A stretch of DNA of 64,000 bases from Volvariella volvacea V23 (taxonomy: Eukaryota > Basidiomycota > Agaricomycetes > Agaricales > Pluteaceae). A program made the position numbers and the translations under genes. A model generated the notes under the pieces. It was not told the origin of the DNA and did no database searches. It saw only the letters and a list, made by a program, of their open reading frames with translations. This document shows, one piece after another, positions 48,087 to 58,913 of this stretch; within the stretch, counting starts at the first letter, position 1; each line of letters starts with the position of its first letter. The stretch lies in assembly GCA_000349905.1 (NCBI GenBank), contig KB722748.1:186001-250000 (forward strand), written 5' to 3'.

Positions 48087-48903
48087 GAACTTCCCTATAT
48101 CTTGTTTTTGGCAATCTACCGGGAATTGGCGTGTTTTTACACTCGTCCAGTTGCTTCTGCAAATGTATCCAGAAACGTGTTAACAAATATCGTACCCATG
48201 GGTGAATACACCCTTTTAACATTGTACAACACCACTCGACGAGGGTGCTTACTTTAGACTCGCATCCAGTAACTTTGAGTTCAAAGCATACTTTAAGAGA
48301 GGATTTTGCGAGTAGTGGAGGCAAAAAGTGAGTCCGGCGTGCTGCCCAAATTCTCATCGTCGTAGCAGCAGTGGAAACCTGGAGTAACCCTGTACTTAAA
48401 AAGACTGGCTATATGGCAGAGTATTGGGTTGTGTCGCGTGCTACGCCATGCTATACACATGATCCTCAAGAATTTCACCCAGACCTGCACATGCAGAAAT
48501 TTCCTACCCACGTCAAGAGTGGGAACTCCGATGAAGCCCTTACTATAAGCACAGTTTGGTCCGTGGGAAGTTCTGCTCACATTCTCGACACATTCATTCG
48601 GTACCCTTCCAACAACGTGCGCAAGAATATTTTTGAACTATGACATCCGTTTAACTTCCTTTGTCCGCTCTTAAGTGCGAAAGTCGTATGGCCAAAGCGG
48701 AGATGATAATAACCACAATCGGAATCACTCAGTCTCGCGATCTTGCTCACCAGAAGCGCCCATCCTTCGAATTCACTCGCATATTAATAGAAACGCACGT
48801 TCAAAGAAATGAGAATAAAGATAAATGAAAGTAGAATATATAAAATGGCCCTTAGGATAGAGATCCCTCGTAGCCCTCGAGAACTACAGCGCAATACTCG
48901 GCA
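48087..48903. other. Intergenic region, 0.8 kb
   Basis: Contains ADI1 3' sequences and the promoter of the SurE-like gene. A 90-codon frame at 48371-48643 lacks features and was not called. Confidence 0.35.
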
Positions 48904-50118
48904 ATGTTAACTTTAAGTTCTCTCCCCCTTGTTCTGTTTGGGATTGCTCCCTTCGGTCTTGTTGGTGCTACCCCTGCACCCCTCGTCAAAAGGGATCCAA
49001 TCCAATTGATCTTGACCAATGACGATGGCTGGGCCGTAGCTCAAATTAGGTCTGAGTACACCGCTCTGAAGGAGGCTGGCTATGAGGTGAGAATGCCCTG
49101 CATAGACGTCAACTGAGGGCTAAGCATTGAACTCATTCCTGCAGGTCATTCTTTCTGCACCGACACAAAACAAGTCCGGGACTGGGTCCACATCAGCACC
49201 CGCTACGATATTAAACACTACTTGCGAATTCAACACCTGTGCCGTTGGATCCCGGCCTGAAGGTTCTGATCCCAATGACCGTGAGTATTCCGGAGAAATC
49301 AGTGCCGAGTGCCGATTGCCCACTGACTTCGACTTCATATAGCCTTCCTGAATTATGTCAACGCCTTTCCGTGAGATTATAGCCTTGACTTGGTAATGAG
49401 GAAATTCAATGTTTTTAGTGTGGATTCTGTTCGATTTGGCATTCAGACTTTGGCTCCGAAACTCTTCGGTGGCCCCCCTCAATTCGTCGTTGCTGGTAAC
49501 AATATCGGCAGTAAGCACACATCTATAATTGTAGAACTTGATTGACCTCATTTGCTTTCAGACAACCTTGGCTCCGTGGTTCTAATTTCTGGGACTGTGT
49601 AAGTCGCAATCAACTACAAAGGAGATGCACTCGTTCACCTGGATGATAGGGGTGCTGCCACTGAAGCCGCTCTGGAGGGTATCCCATCCGTAGCCTTCTC
49701 CGGTGCTTCTGGATCCCAAGTATCCTTCACAACGCTTAACAACACTGCTGCTGCGTCCACTGTAGCTGCAAATATCTACACCGGCCTGGTTGTCAAATTC
49801 ACCAACACCATCCTCGCTTCCCCAGGCCCCATTCTTCCCCCGGGAATAACAGTTAACGTCAACTTCCCGGCTATCTCCTCCACTTGTGCTAGTGTGGAGG
49901 ATTTCAACTGGATATTTACTAGAATCTTCGTCGATTCGAGTGCTGTTGATGTGGAGACTTGCGGCACTAATCGTTTGACAGATGAGACTACCGCCATTAA
50001 GCAAGGGAAATGTACTGTTACTGTTAGTGCGATGGATGCAGTCACGAAGGGGGATGTATCTGCAAGCATACAAAAGAGCGTTTTGGATAAAGTCTCATCT
50101 ATACTTACTTGCTTGTAG
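48904..50118 (+). CDS. Secreted SurE-like acid phosphatase / nucleotidase
   Basis: Begins MLTLSSLPLVLFGIAPFGLV, a signal peptide, then a KR processing-like site (LVKRDPIQ) and LILTNDDGWAVAQIR. The NDDG motif is the metal-binding signature of the SurE family, which hydrolyses nucleoside monophosphates and other phosphate esters. After an intron, VILSAPTQNKSGTGSTSAPA follows, then FGGPPQFVVAGNNIG, VVLISGTVGAATEAALEGIP and SVAFSGASGSQ, the conserved second half of the active site. Six or so introns join in frame at GT-AG sites. The C-terminal part (about 120 residues after SGASGS) is fungus-type and contains several cysteines. A decayed tandem copy follows. Confidence 0.88.
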
Positions 50119-50677
50119 GATCGAGTATCTACGGTCGATAGCTGTGGTCTTGAGCTGTGTGGTCAGGCCCCAAATTCCGTTTTGTATCTCAATAATAATG
50201 TATCCTTGTTAACCTATTCTTTAGTGTGATGCGTGCACGTACATGAGAGGAGCAAATTCCAAGATGACATGGCCTCGAGACAGAGGTGATCCATAGGGCA
50301 TAGGGGATGCGTTGCTCATAATTCATTGCTCATGTGGTGGATATTGATCGCCTAATGGAAGCGGAATAACGAGCTATAATTCACCATTCTAGAGAGATCA
50401 GAATCGATTTTAGGCATAGAATGTGCAGGATTCATTTTGAAGATATATCAAGGAGCCACTGACCTTGAGAAAGATTATCTTAAGAGGTCTTGAACCGTGG
50501 GTGAGATATCCTCTAGAGCATTAATGTGTCCTTATTCGGAGTCACCATGCAGTCCTTTCTTGGGTCGTAAAACAAGATGGTGTTGCACGTTCGTTGCAAC
50601 TAGCTTAGCAGCATTTGAGTATTGCTTCATATCCAATATGCACCCTCGACACAGTTTACCTGACGACGTGAGTACAG
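50119..50677. other. Spacer between SurE gene and its pseudogene copy
   Basis: About 560 bp containing the 3' end of the SurE-like gene. The expected 5' part of the duplicate (signal peptide and NDDG region) is not recognisable here. Confidence 0.4.
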
Positions 50678-51450
50678 GTCATTCTATCTGCATCGGCAGG
50701 AAACAAGCCTGGGACGGGCTTTTTGTCAACTACGCCTACGACGGTGGGATAACAAGGGTGTGAATTCAGTACATGTGCAGCTAATTCTCCTGCTACGGGA
50801 ATTTAATGCGTCTGATCGTATGTATATGCAGCGTCGCGAGGCGAGTGCAAAGTTTAATACACCTACGATAGCATTGTTGGACCATGCGAACTCGTTTTCA
50901 TTATTCTTGACCCTGTCCTGGCGGGTGATTCGAACGGTGGAAGTGACGATCTTGGTCCTGTCCCTAAACGGTCGCTCATTATTTCCTTGCAGATATCCTA
51001 GGCACTGGGGTCACTGGCTGGTCACAGTTTGAGTTCAGCCATAGAAAATTGAAGTCAGTGAGTTTACTCACGTCAAATCCAGTGGCGTAGCCTCGGAAGC
51101 AGCACTAGAGGCTATATCTTCTATTACCTTCTCTGGTGCTTCTATTTCACGAGTTTCGTTCATGACTCTGACAATCAACCCGACGTCGTCGGCCACGCTC
51201 GCGGTCAATGCCTACGCCGCCCTCATTCTGAAGTTCTTAGACGCTTCAATGGCACAACTTAAGCCCTTCTTCCCCCACCCCCCCGGGATAAGTTTCAATA
51301 TCGACTTCCTAAGAACCGTTAACTGCTCTGGTGCTTACTTTCACTTGCGTGTTCACCATGATCACAGCGAATGTACCGCGACCGACGTGACGACTGGCGA
51401 TTCTAGCCACCACCAGGAAAAAGTTTACGGTCATAAGCAAGGATGTCTTG
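50678..51450 (+). pseudogene. Decayed tandem copy of the SurE-like gene
   Basis: Pieces line up in order with 49140-50045. gtcattctatctgcatcggc corresponds to gtcattctttctgcaccgac. Later a stretch reads GVASEAALEAISSITFSGAS, matching GAATEAALEGIPSVAFSGAS. Then VSFMTLTINPTSSATLAVNA matches VSFTTLNNTAAASTVAANIY, and PPGISFNIDF matches PPGITVNVNF. Stops and frameshifts separate these pieces, and the N-terminal NDDG part is missing. It is a dead duplicate in the same orientation as the parent. Confidence 0.75.
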
Positions 51451-52659
51451 CTACTCACAGCGTGTCTAATCCGTTTGCGATCCGTTTGCGAAGAAGGATG
51501 GCAATGCGACGACTCGGAGGCTTGTTTTGCTTGGGTCGTTCCTCGTGCTCGCCTTCCAACGCAAGGCGATCGAGCAAGGGAAGGCATTGGATACTTCTGT
51601 TTCTATATGTTCCATATTTTCCATGTCCATAAGTACCTCCCATCCTTCTGAAAGGAGGGAATCGAACCTTTACTCAGCATCGAGACTCCTTCTCTGTTGG
51701 CCTTTCAAGCTGATGATATGCACATGAAGTCGATAGAATCTAGGAAATGACATATCCAGTAGAGCAATTAGATTCCTGGCTGACCAACTGAAAAGGACTT
51801 TGTCGGATGCTGCAGTTCTGCTTACCCTTCCAAGGATTCCCATTTGATGGTCCGGAAGAGCCGGTGGTGTTCGCTAATTTGGTTCCGCTGCAGTGTGCAG
51901 ATCCGACCATTGTGCTGGCAATCAAGTCGCCCCCGGGTATCATCACTCAGGTTTAATACCGCCGGCAGCACCTTCTCTTGAATGGATCCTCAGTGAACTG
52001 GCAGGGGCGGGTGCCACGAAATGGGAAGGACTTGGTCGGCTAATTTGCCACGTTGAGCGGAGTCTACGGTTATTAATGAGGCTTCTGCGTGCTTTGTATG
52101 CCAGCGTCTGCGTTTCAGTAATTGTACTCGATTGTAAGTATTGGCAATTGCTAACGCATGACGCGGGCTCTGGACCCGAATGTGAGTATGCAACACAGGG
52201 ATTATGTGACCGGTAGCCTTGATCAGGACGTATTGCACTCTGGGAACCCGCTGCTAGTTTAACTTGGCATCATATAAGAGTTCCAAACGGCATGAACAAG
52301 GGTGAGCGTACTGGCACTGGAGGCCGCCGCGGCCACAACCTCCCGCACGTTGGGCGTAATTAGTTATTGAGAGGAAGTCCGAGTTGGGTTGGCCTAGAAC
52401 GGGCCCGAGTACTGAATAACCATGCTCAGCACCGCTCACCACGTATATTATGGGACCTAAACTGAAAAGCTACAACTAAGGAAACGTAAAGTAGGACTAA
52501 AGTAGGTGGTTGGCTGGACTTTGTTCTGTTGACCGTGACCTGTTCTTCCCCCACGTGGACAAACTTCGTCAACGCCTTTTGTATAAATGGCGCTTGGCTT
52601 TTCTATCTCTTATATCACCGTACTTTTGCCTCCATTTACCTTTGCACCCCATTACCAAC
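51451..52659. other. Intergenic region, 1.2 kb
   Basis: Includes a TATA-like tgtataaatgg at about 52578-52588, roughly 75 bp before the next ATG and likely its core promoter. No gene was identified. Confidence 0.4.
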
Positions 52660-53469
52660 ATGAAGTCACTCTTTATTCTTCCCCTCCTTTCGTCTCTCGC
52701 TTTGGCGTTTGAGTGGCTTGTTGGGGTCGGGAAAGACGAAACTACAGGGTGAGTCCTTAAGTCCGTCCGGGGTTATTGTGTGCTCAGAATGGCAACAGCC
52801 AAAAGGGTATTGGTTTTGACCCCTCGGTGATAAACCCTGCAGCTGGCGATACAATCGTCTTTGAATTCCGGAGCGGTGCCCACAGCGTACTTCGCAAGTC
52901 GCCATCCACCGTATGGCGTCCCTGGACTGACCCTTACACAGAATCTACCTTCGAGCGCCCGTGTTCATACAATGACGGGTACAACAGCGGCGTTTTTGCG
53001 GTAGGTGCCAATGTGCACATAGTTAGCAAGCGAAAGAAATTAATGAACTCGAATCACAGGTGGACGAATCACTACCAGTTGATGCGCCTAGCTTACCCAT
53101 GTCAAGGGTGAGAGTGAACGACACCAACCCTCTTTGGTGAGCATTCTTGCCGAGATAGCCTCGTCACTGGTCCCGTTTACATCATCCATCAGGTTCTTCG
53201 ATCATGCCGGCGGCTTATGCCAACAGGGGGCGGTCCTGGCGGTAAACCCAACAGATACACAGACCCCGGCCCAATTCAAAGAGAATGCATCCAATGACCC
53301 TGGAATTCCGTACAACCCGCCTGTCGCGTCTTCGTCGACGACTTCTGAGGCAGAACCCACTCCTTCCAACAATAGCGATTCCGCCCAACCCGACAACTCA
53401 GCGGTACGAAGTGTACCAGAAGGTATGGGCACTGTTGCTGCCCTTTACGTTATTGCAATGTTACTGTGA
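52660..53469 (+). CDS. Cupredoxin-like extracellular protein, probably GPI-anchored
   Basis: The start MKSLFILPLLSSLALAF is a signal peptide. The domain runs WLVGVGKDETTG, then after an intron GQKGIGFDPSVINPAAGD, TIVFEFRSGAHSV, ESTFERPCSYNDGYNSGVFA, VRVNDTNPLWFFDHAGGLCQQGA (not contiguous) and VLAVNP. This is the plastocyanin-like fold of fungal serine-rich surface proteins. A Ser/Thr/Pro-rich linker and a C-terminal hydrophobic segment (MGTVAALYVIAMLL) suggest GPI attachment. Two oddities: 16 extra residues sit between HSV and ESTFERPC, and the usual YC...GHC copper-site text is replaced by FD...GLC, so type 1 copper binding is doubtful. It may act in wall structure or adhesion. Confidence 0.78.
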
Positions 53470-53857
53470 CATCACTACTCCTTTCTCTACTTGTTTGAGG
53501 TTTTCTTGAACTGTCAGCTATTTTGGTGTTTAGCGGGTGTGTGTCGAGGACACTTTGTGCATCATTGGTTCCAGTTTTTTCTTCACGAATTAGACATTGT
53601 TATCATGTTCAAGAGCGAGTGGAAAACTAGTGTTACAACATATCGGCGACCCAGCTATTGAGAAAACAACCAATGAGAGGACGGCAAGATGACTGGCGTG
53701 CGGGAACAAAATATACAAGGTAATTGGGACATAAACGGGACAGACTAAGTAGTGCAGTGGCCGAGAAGTTGTAGAGAATGTGATGAATCCTGCTTCGAGA
53801 GTGTGATTAGGCCATTGTCGGAAGCCTGAAGCTCGAGGGCTAACTTACCGCTATCTT
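53470..53857. other. Intergenic region between convergent genes
   Basis: About 390 bp holding two 3' ends. No further feature seen. Confidence 0.35.
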
Positions 53858-54310
53858 TCACTGCCCGGGATAATGACCGCCATTGAGCTTCCCCACATTC
53901 CAAAACTCATTCCAATCATGCTCCCTCGCGTCTATTGAGGTAACGACGTTCAAAGCATTCGACGCTAAAACCCTGATGTTCTGAAGGGATCCATCGTCGT
54001 CTCGCTCCTCCACGTTGACTATCAGGACTGTCCGGGGGTGTGAAGCGGGTGCAAGACCCTCGTCGGCAGCAATAATTAAACGCGCATTGGTTGTCCCAGC
54101 TGCAACACCTCTTCTCTGCCTCCAGCTTCTATGAAGCTGAGCCACTTCCTCTAACGACCTTCCCACTGTGTTGTGTTCCTCTTCAGGAAGGCGAAAAGGT
54201 TGATTCAGGTGGGATGGTGGGCGGTTCAAGTCGCGTAGGAGGGTGCTCTTTTCCTCCGGAGTGAGTGGTAGAGTATTGTAGACAAGGAATGAGTTGACGG
54301 GAGACGACAT
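53858..54310 (-). CDS. Small basidiomycete protein, possibly DUF6924-like
   Basis: Single-exon frame of 150 residues starting MSSPVNSFLVYNTLPLTPEE. It has an alpha/beta look: ARLIIAADEG, HPRTVLIVNVEERDD, IRVLASNALNVVTSIDAREH, then DWNEFWNVGKLNGGHYPG. The pattern of a strand, a DD/ED turn and a late W/F-rich stretch loosely recalls the DUF6924 family of fungal proteins, from memory and weakly. No catalytic motif is clear. It is transcribed toward the cupredoxin-like gene. It could be a stand-alone unknown. Confidence 0.6.
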   Translation of the reverse strand: MSSPVNSFLVYNTLPLTPEEKSTLLRDLNRPPSHLNQPFRLPEEEHNTVGRSLEEVAQLHRSWRQRRGVAAGTTNARLIIAADEGLAPASHPRTVLIVNVEERDDDGSLQNIRVLASNALNVVTSIDAREHDWNEFWNVGKLNGGHYPGQ

Positions 54311-55192
54311 GGTATAGGAGAGGCTGTTTCAAGCTACTGTGAAAGGACCTTGTGGGTGGGAGAACGAGCCTAGAAGTAGGGAGGTGGACGGGGCCTGAGA
54401 AAACACAGCAAGAGGAACACGAGGCGGTATGTATAGTCCTGCCTGACGCGTGTCCCTGACTCGCATTTGATGGGTATGAACGGTTTGTGACCTATCGATT
54501 ACAATCTGATGGAATTGGGCCAGCTAGCTGGCTGAGTCGAGAAGACCGCTAATTATGCCGGCTGAAGTATTGACGTGGTCAGGGGAACCCCAAGCGTCGC
54601 CTAGATATCGCAGCATTCAGGGTTGTATTCAACACCGTGGCCATTTAATGCAAACAGGCTATTTACATCGCTATGCTAGTATGACCATGCCGACCTCGAC
54701 TGCCGGCACAATAGCGATGAGCAACAATAATATAGGGCTGATAGCAGCTACAAGGTGACTTCCTGTTGCTCCCTAACCATGGGTCGAATAGTGGGGAAAT
54801 GGAGTGATTTTATGCAGCAGCCATTGATGCACATTGTTAGGGCTGCGTTGATTTGATATGGGAGCTGAACATGTAGGTAAATTCGCATCTCCCACTTAAT
54901 CTTAATTGCCTGCCGTCAGATATCCAGGCGCGCAATACTGACAGTACTGCCGCCTTGCTGAGTTCGTCGTCGAATTTCTGCCAAATGCACGCTTGGGTCC
55001 CGTCACAGTGATGCTGCACGAGACACGAGCCTAGTCACATGATTTATATCGGGATGCCGGCCCGCCAAAGCTTACCTACCCTCACCCAACAGTCTTCGCC
55101 ACTAATAAGTATCAATTCTTCAGCGCAACAACGTTCAAAAGCGCGAGTATCAACACTGATAGAGACAAACACGAATATAGGTCTCACCGGAA
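54311..55192. other. Intergenic region, 0.9 kb
   Basis: Divergent arrangement, so promoters of both neighbours lie here. No gene or structured element was recognised. Confidence 0.35.
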
Positions 55193-56120
55193 ATGAATAA
55201 GGCCATCTACCTTCCCCCAGAATTGCTGTACAAGGTTGTGACATCAGTTCTAGGACAATCAATCCATTCGATCTGCCTCGAGACTGGGGATGTTGGTTGG
55301 GAAATGGACTCGTTTCGGGTGCTTGCGCGTGTATGCAAGGCATTTAGACAGATGGCCCAGGAGATATATGCTCAGGCACTTGAGATGCCTACTTCATCTG
55401 ACGGCACGGTGAACCTGTGTGTATCGTATATTGTCCTTTCTTCGCGAGTGATGCTGATAGCCACCTAGTGACGACTTAATATTCCTCATTGAAGACAGGT
55501 TCAACCTCATAAGATCTGTTGGCTTGATGTATCGTGATCCAGATCAGGCCGGGGCGGCAAAGCGCATCATGTCGGGTCGCCCTCTTCTTCTTTACGGCTA
55601 TGAGGTATTCGCCATCTCTGTAGACCTCCGCCGGAGAGTCGTGATGTCGAAGTCTACAACCCAATATGAGAAGAGCTCTGCAGAGTTTGACGACGCTTTG
55701 TGGACTTACTTGCCGATGACCAAATATATCAAGCCACAAGGCGCCGCAGATATTTTGGTTGCTCAGATAAAATGGGAGATATCAGTGATAGATCAAGGTG
55801 AGATGTTCATTATCTTGGACGAGCAAAGAACGCTTGCAGATGACGGCTTCTGCGCAGAAAGGGAGGCTGTAACAGGGACTAAGGATGCACTCGAGCCACT
55901 GAAGTCGTCGAGCCTCAAAGCTTGGATGGCATCACAGGTAAGTCGTAATTGATGCATAATACTTGGATGTTTCACTGGTACCGCATAGGGAGAGCTGGAA
56001 AGCATATCTAGTATCCTGAAACGCCTGCGGGAAATTTACATAAAGTATAGTGCAGCCAGATGGCGTTTTCCTCTTTCCCGGGTACGCACGATTGATTCGG
56101 ATTCGTGCGCATGTCCCTGA
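55193..56120 (+). CDS. F-box-like protein of unknown target
   Basis: Exon 1 reads MNKAIYLPPELLYKVVTSVL and SFRVLARVCKAFRQMAQEIY, a typical basidiomycete F-box-like opening (LPPELL...VCKAF). A donor GTGTGT at about 55415 joins VNL to DDLIFLIEDRFNLIRSVGLM. The next exon continues SGRPLLLYGYEVFAISVDLR and ILVAQIKWEISVIDQGEMFI, and ends LKAWMASQ. A last exon gives ELESISSILKRLREIYIKYS and a stop at 56120. The protein is about 265 residues with no LRRs recognised. A role as a substrate adaptor for an SCF ubiquitin ligase is inferred from the F-box only. Confidence 0.65.
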
Positions 56121-56371
56121 CATTGGGTAGCTCCCTGGCGTACGAGAATTATCAAACAAGCTTTCACTGATTGTTGCGTCGCCAGAGAGCCAGCAAGCAG
56201 ATAATCAAGATACACAATGGTTACCTGAACTAATGGATTGCATTCGAGGTATTTTGTTGATTTTAGCAGATAACGGGGCAAACGAGGGGCCATTGATTTA
56301 GTTTTGATTCTGATGTATACATACAATCGTTGCAAGGGTATCAAGTATAATGGCGCATATATACGGTGAAG

Positions 56372-56397
56372 CTGTACCAGGAGTCATCCTGGTACAG
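56372..56397. terminator. Perfect 11-bp hairpin between convergent genes
   Basis: CTGTACCAGGA (56372-56382), loop GTCA, then TCCTGGTACAG (56387-56397). It lies between the F-box-like gene (ends 56120) and POB3 (ends 56510). A 3'-end role is a guess. It could equally be a binding site. Confidence 0.4.
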
Positions 56398-56509
56398 TCA
56401 GGAGTGCAAATTCACCTCCCGTTATATTACTTCTGGTTTTTGCTCAGTACCCTCTCACGCACCCCGAAGTCTCACTCTTCGTCAAACCCCGGCTCACAAA
56501 TAAGAAACA

Positions 56510-58733
56510 TTAGGCTGGAGATTTTACCAGCTTTACTTTCTTTTTTGGGCGGTCCACGTCTTCATTATTCTCTCGCTTCTTTGCCTTTGGCCTTGGGCGA
56601 TTTTCTCTATTCACGTCCGTCGCCTCCCGCTGTTTAGCCTTCAAGCTCGACCCCTGGATTGCGGCTACAAATTTCTGCTTTTCGTCTACCTTCCGCTGCC
56701 CGACTTCGGTTCCTGCGGCTCTCTTTGAGGAGGGCGCTGTTTTCTTCCCTTTCCGTTTCCGATTCGCCTTGGGCTGAGCGTTAGAACTCTCCATGAAGGT
56801 GAGGTCGCCGCTTGCATCAGATGCTATTTCTGCACCCGATGAATTGCTATCGCTTGGTGATCCAGAATCAGAGTCGGAAGCTCGAAAATCATCTACCGGG
56901 ATGAATTAGTGATAAAAGGATACTCGCAGACAAAGCAACGAACCATCTTCGCTGCTAGCATTATCTTCACCCCGAACTTTCGTATTTTCGCGAGAGGCCC
57001 TTTTTTGCATACCTTCATCTTCGTCATCAACGAAAGGCGGGTCAAAATCAGAATGTGCCTCGTTTTTCACTTGAATAGACTTGTTCTCCAGATACGCTTC
57101 TATGAGTTGGTGCTCCTCTCTGTTGATCGAGGTGAAGCCGTATTCTGGACCACTCTTGATCACGATTTTTAGATCAAACGTGCGCCCTGCAGTAGTAGCC
57201 ACACCCGACCCAACCCGGGAGAAGATGGCTTGATGGATGTCGTTGAGATCGATAAGGAGGGGTTGTTTATAGACAAAGAAGATATACTTTTCGAGCACGA
57301 AGAGGTCTCCTTGGATGGCTTTCAGATTTGCCTTGAAACGGGGATGTCCACTTCGGCTAAACGCGCTGTTTGATATTTGAATTAGAAAAGAGATGGATAT
57401 ACTCACCTGTTGAAACTTCCTGAGTCGATGATCTTCTTTCTAGAAAGTGCACGAAATATGCTAGAAACGGCTTCATATGTGGGTGCTTCATAACTCTCTT
57501 GGAGCTTGTCATATGTTTTTATTTCTTCTCTGACGACATATTTAACCAAGGTGAAGGGTATTCACCAATGACAAGAGCAGAAAACTCACACCTTCAAATT
57601 AAGCTTCGCCGTAATACCTTCTTCACGCGAAAATTGCATTACTAGGTACCAGTAGTACGTTTGGCCTTGACGGATCGGGGTACCAAGCCCCAACTAATAT
57701 AGGTTAAAGGTCAAAACAGACGACATATAAAATATGGTCAAGGTCAAGATAAGATGAACGCACTATGAATAACACTTGTTGGTCATCTTTCGGCAGGAGG
57801 AATAATTTCTTAATATTCTGAAAGGCAATCCTGTAATCGTAGGTCTTCCCTCGTAGTCTCACAAACGTAGGGAATATATCCAAATTATAGCGACCACGAA
57901 GATTTAAAATAAGCACCTTCTCAAAGCTTAAAACGAGGTCGCTTTGAGAGTAACCGATCTTGGCCTTATCCTTGACCGTATCACAGAAGACCTGTGCGGC
58001 GCTGGACTCTTCCTCTTCGTCTGACTGGTGAGTCCCAGCATTTGAATTCTCAACTGTACCAGGGACATAAAACCGGACTTCGGTCAGCTCGTCCCCCGCG
58101 AGCTTGTCGGTGCCAGGGTTGGGTTGGTTGGAAAACTCGAGGGATACTTCAGTCCTCCCAGAGATATAACAGCTTGCCACATGACGCAATGGCAATTCAA
58201 ATGCCACTTTGCCAGAGACCAAGAACAAAAGGTCTTCTCCTAAAACACGAGTTGTAGGTAATTGATTACTGGGGTTGCTAATATTACATACCTTGGAAAT
58301 CAGTGGTTCCCCAATTTCATCCTTTCAGACAAAGCTCGCGAGGTTCGAGAGCGATTCCAAAATGTGCTTTAAATAGCGACGCAAATTTGTCATGATTCTA
58401 GATATAAATGTCATCATCTACGATGTAGGAGAACATAGCCTTTTACCTTACCTCGCCAGTGAATCCGTCAAACCTTTCCTTGTTATGGTTTCGCAGCCCA
58501 ATCCTTAGCTGGAAATCACGGGCGATGTGGAGCCACTGAGCCCACAGGATATCCGAGGACTTAAGGTATGTTGCTTTCTCTGAGTTAGCTGCTTTCCAGG
58601 CTACACCACTTGCTGCCACTCGAAGCCCTGAAAGAGACTGAGGATGCCGTTGACATAGGGGCATGGCCCACTTACTTCCGACCTCCGGTGGATCCCCAGA
58701 GTATACCTTGTCAAACTGGTGGATTGCTGACAT
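56510..58733 (-). CDS. POB3: FACT complex subunit Pob3 (SSRP1-like)
   Basis: Histone chaperone subunit that, with Spt16, reorganises nucleosomes for transcription and replication. It starts MSAIHQFDKVYSGDPPEVG and splices to LRVAASGVAWKA, matching the family opening. Later parts include RFDGFTGE, VSGKVAFELPLRHVASCYIS and EVSLEFSNQPNP, then GYSQSDLVLSFEKVLILNLR, GRYNLDIFPTFVRLRGKTYD and IAFQNIKKLFLLPKDDQQVL (PH-like domains), DLKIVIKSGPEYGFTSINRE, FVDDEDEGM and an acidic/Ser-rich run. The C-terminus is basic (KRKGKKTAPSSKR, KKKVKLVK), with no HMG box, as in fungal Pob3. It is divergent from the RRM gene over 180 bp. Confidence 0.93.
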
Positions 58734-58913
58734 TGTTGAGGTAGTATTGTGAGCGGGCAGAGGAAGGAAAGCAATCCATTGACTGGAGTCCTCATAGTAG
58801 CTTAAGTACCGTGACGGAGCGTGGCGCGTCACGGCAGACGCGTGAAATGACAATCACGCGCGTGACACATTTATTTTCCTTCCAACTTTGGTAACTGCAA
58901 CCTTCTCAAAAAC
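58734..58913. promoter_or_regulatory. Bidirectional POB3/RRM promoter with palindromes and an ACGCGT box
   Basis: Contains CCGTGACG (58809-58816) facing CGTCACGG (58827-58834), and CGCGTGA (58839-58845) facing TCACGCG (58854-58860). ACGCGT at 58838-58843 matches the MluI cell-cycle box used for S-phase genes in ascomycetes, plausible for POB3. The function is inferred. Confidence 0.5.

Noticed and set aside
51655..51730. tRNA candidate on the minus strand (GGTTCGATTCC box B match at 51659-51669)
   Set aside because: The flanking bases do not form the T-arm stem, and no A box, anticodon arm or acceptor stem can be placed.
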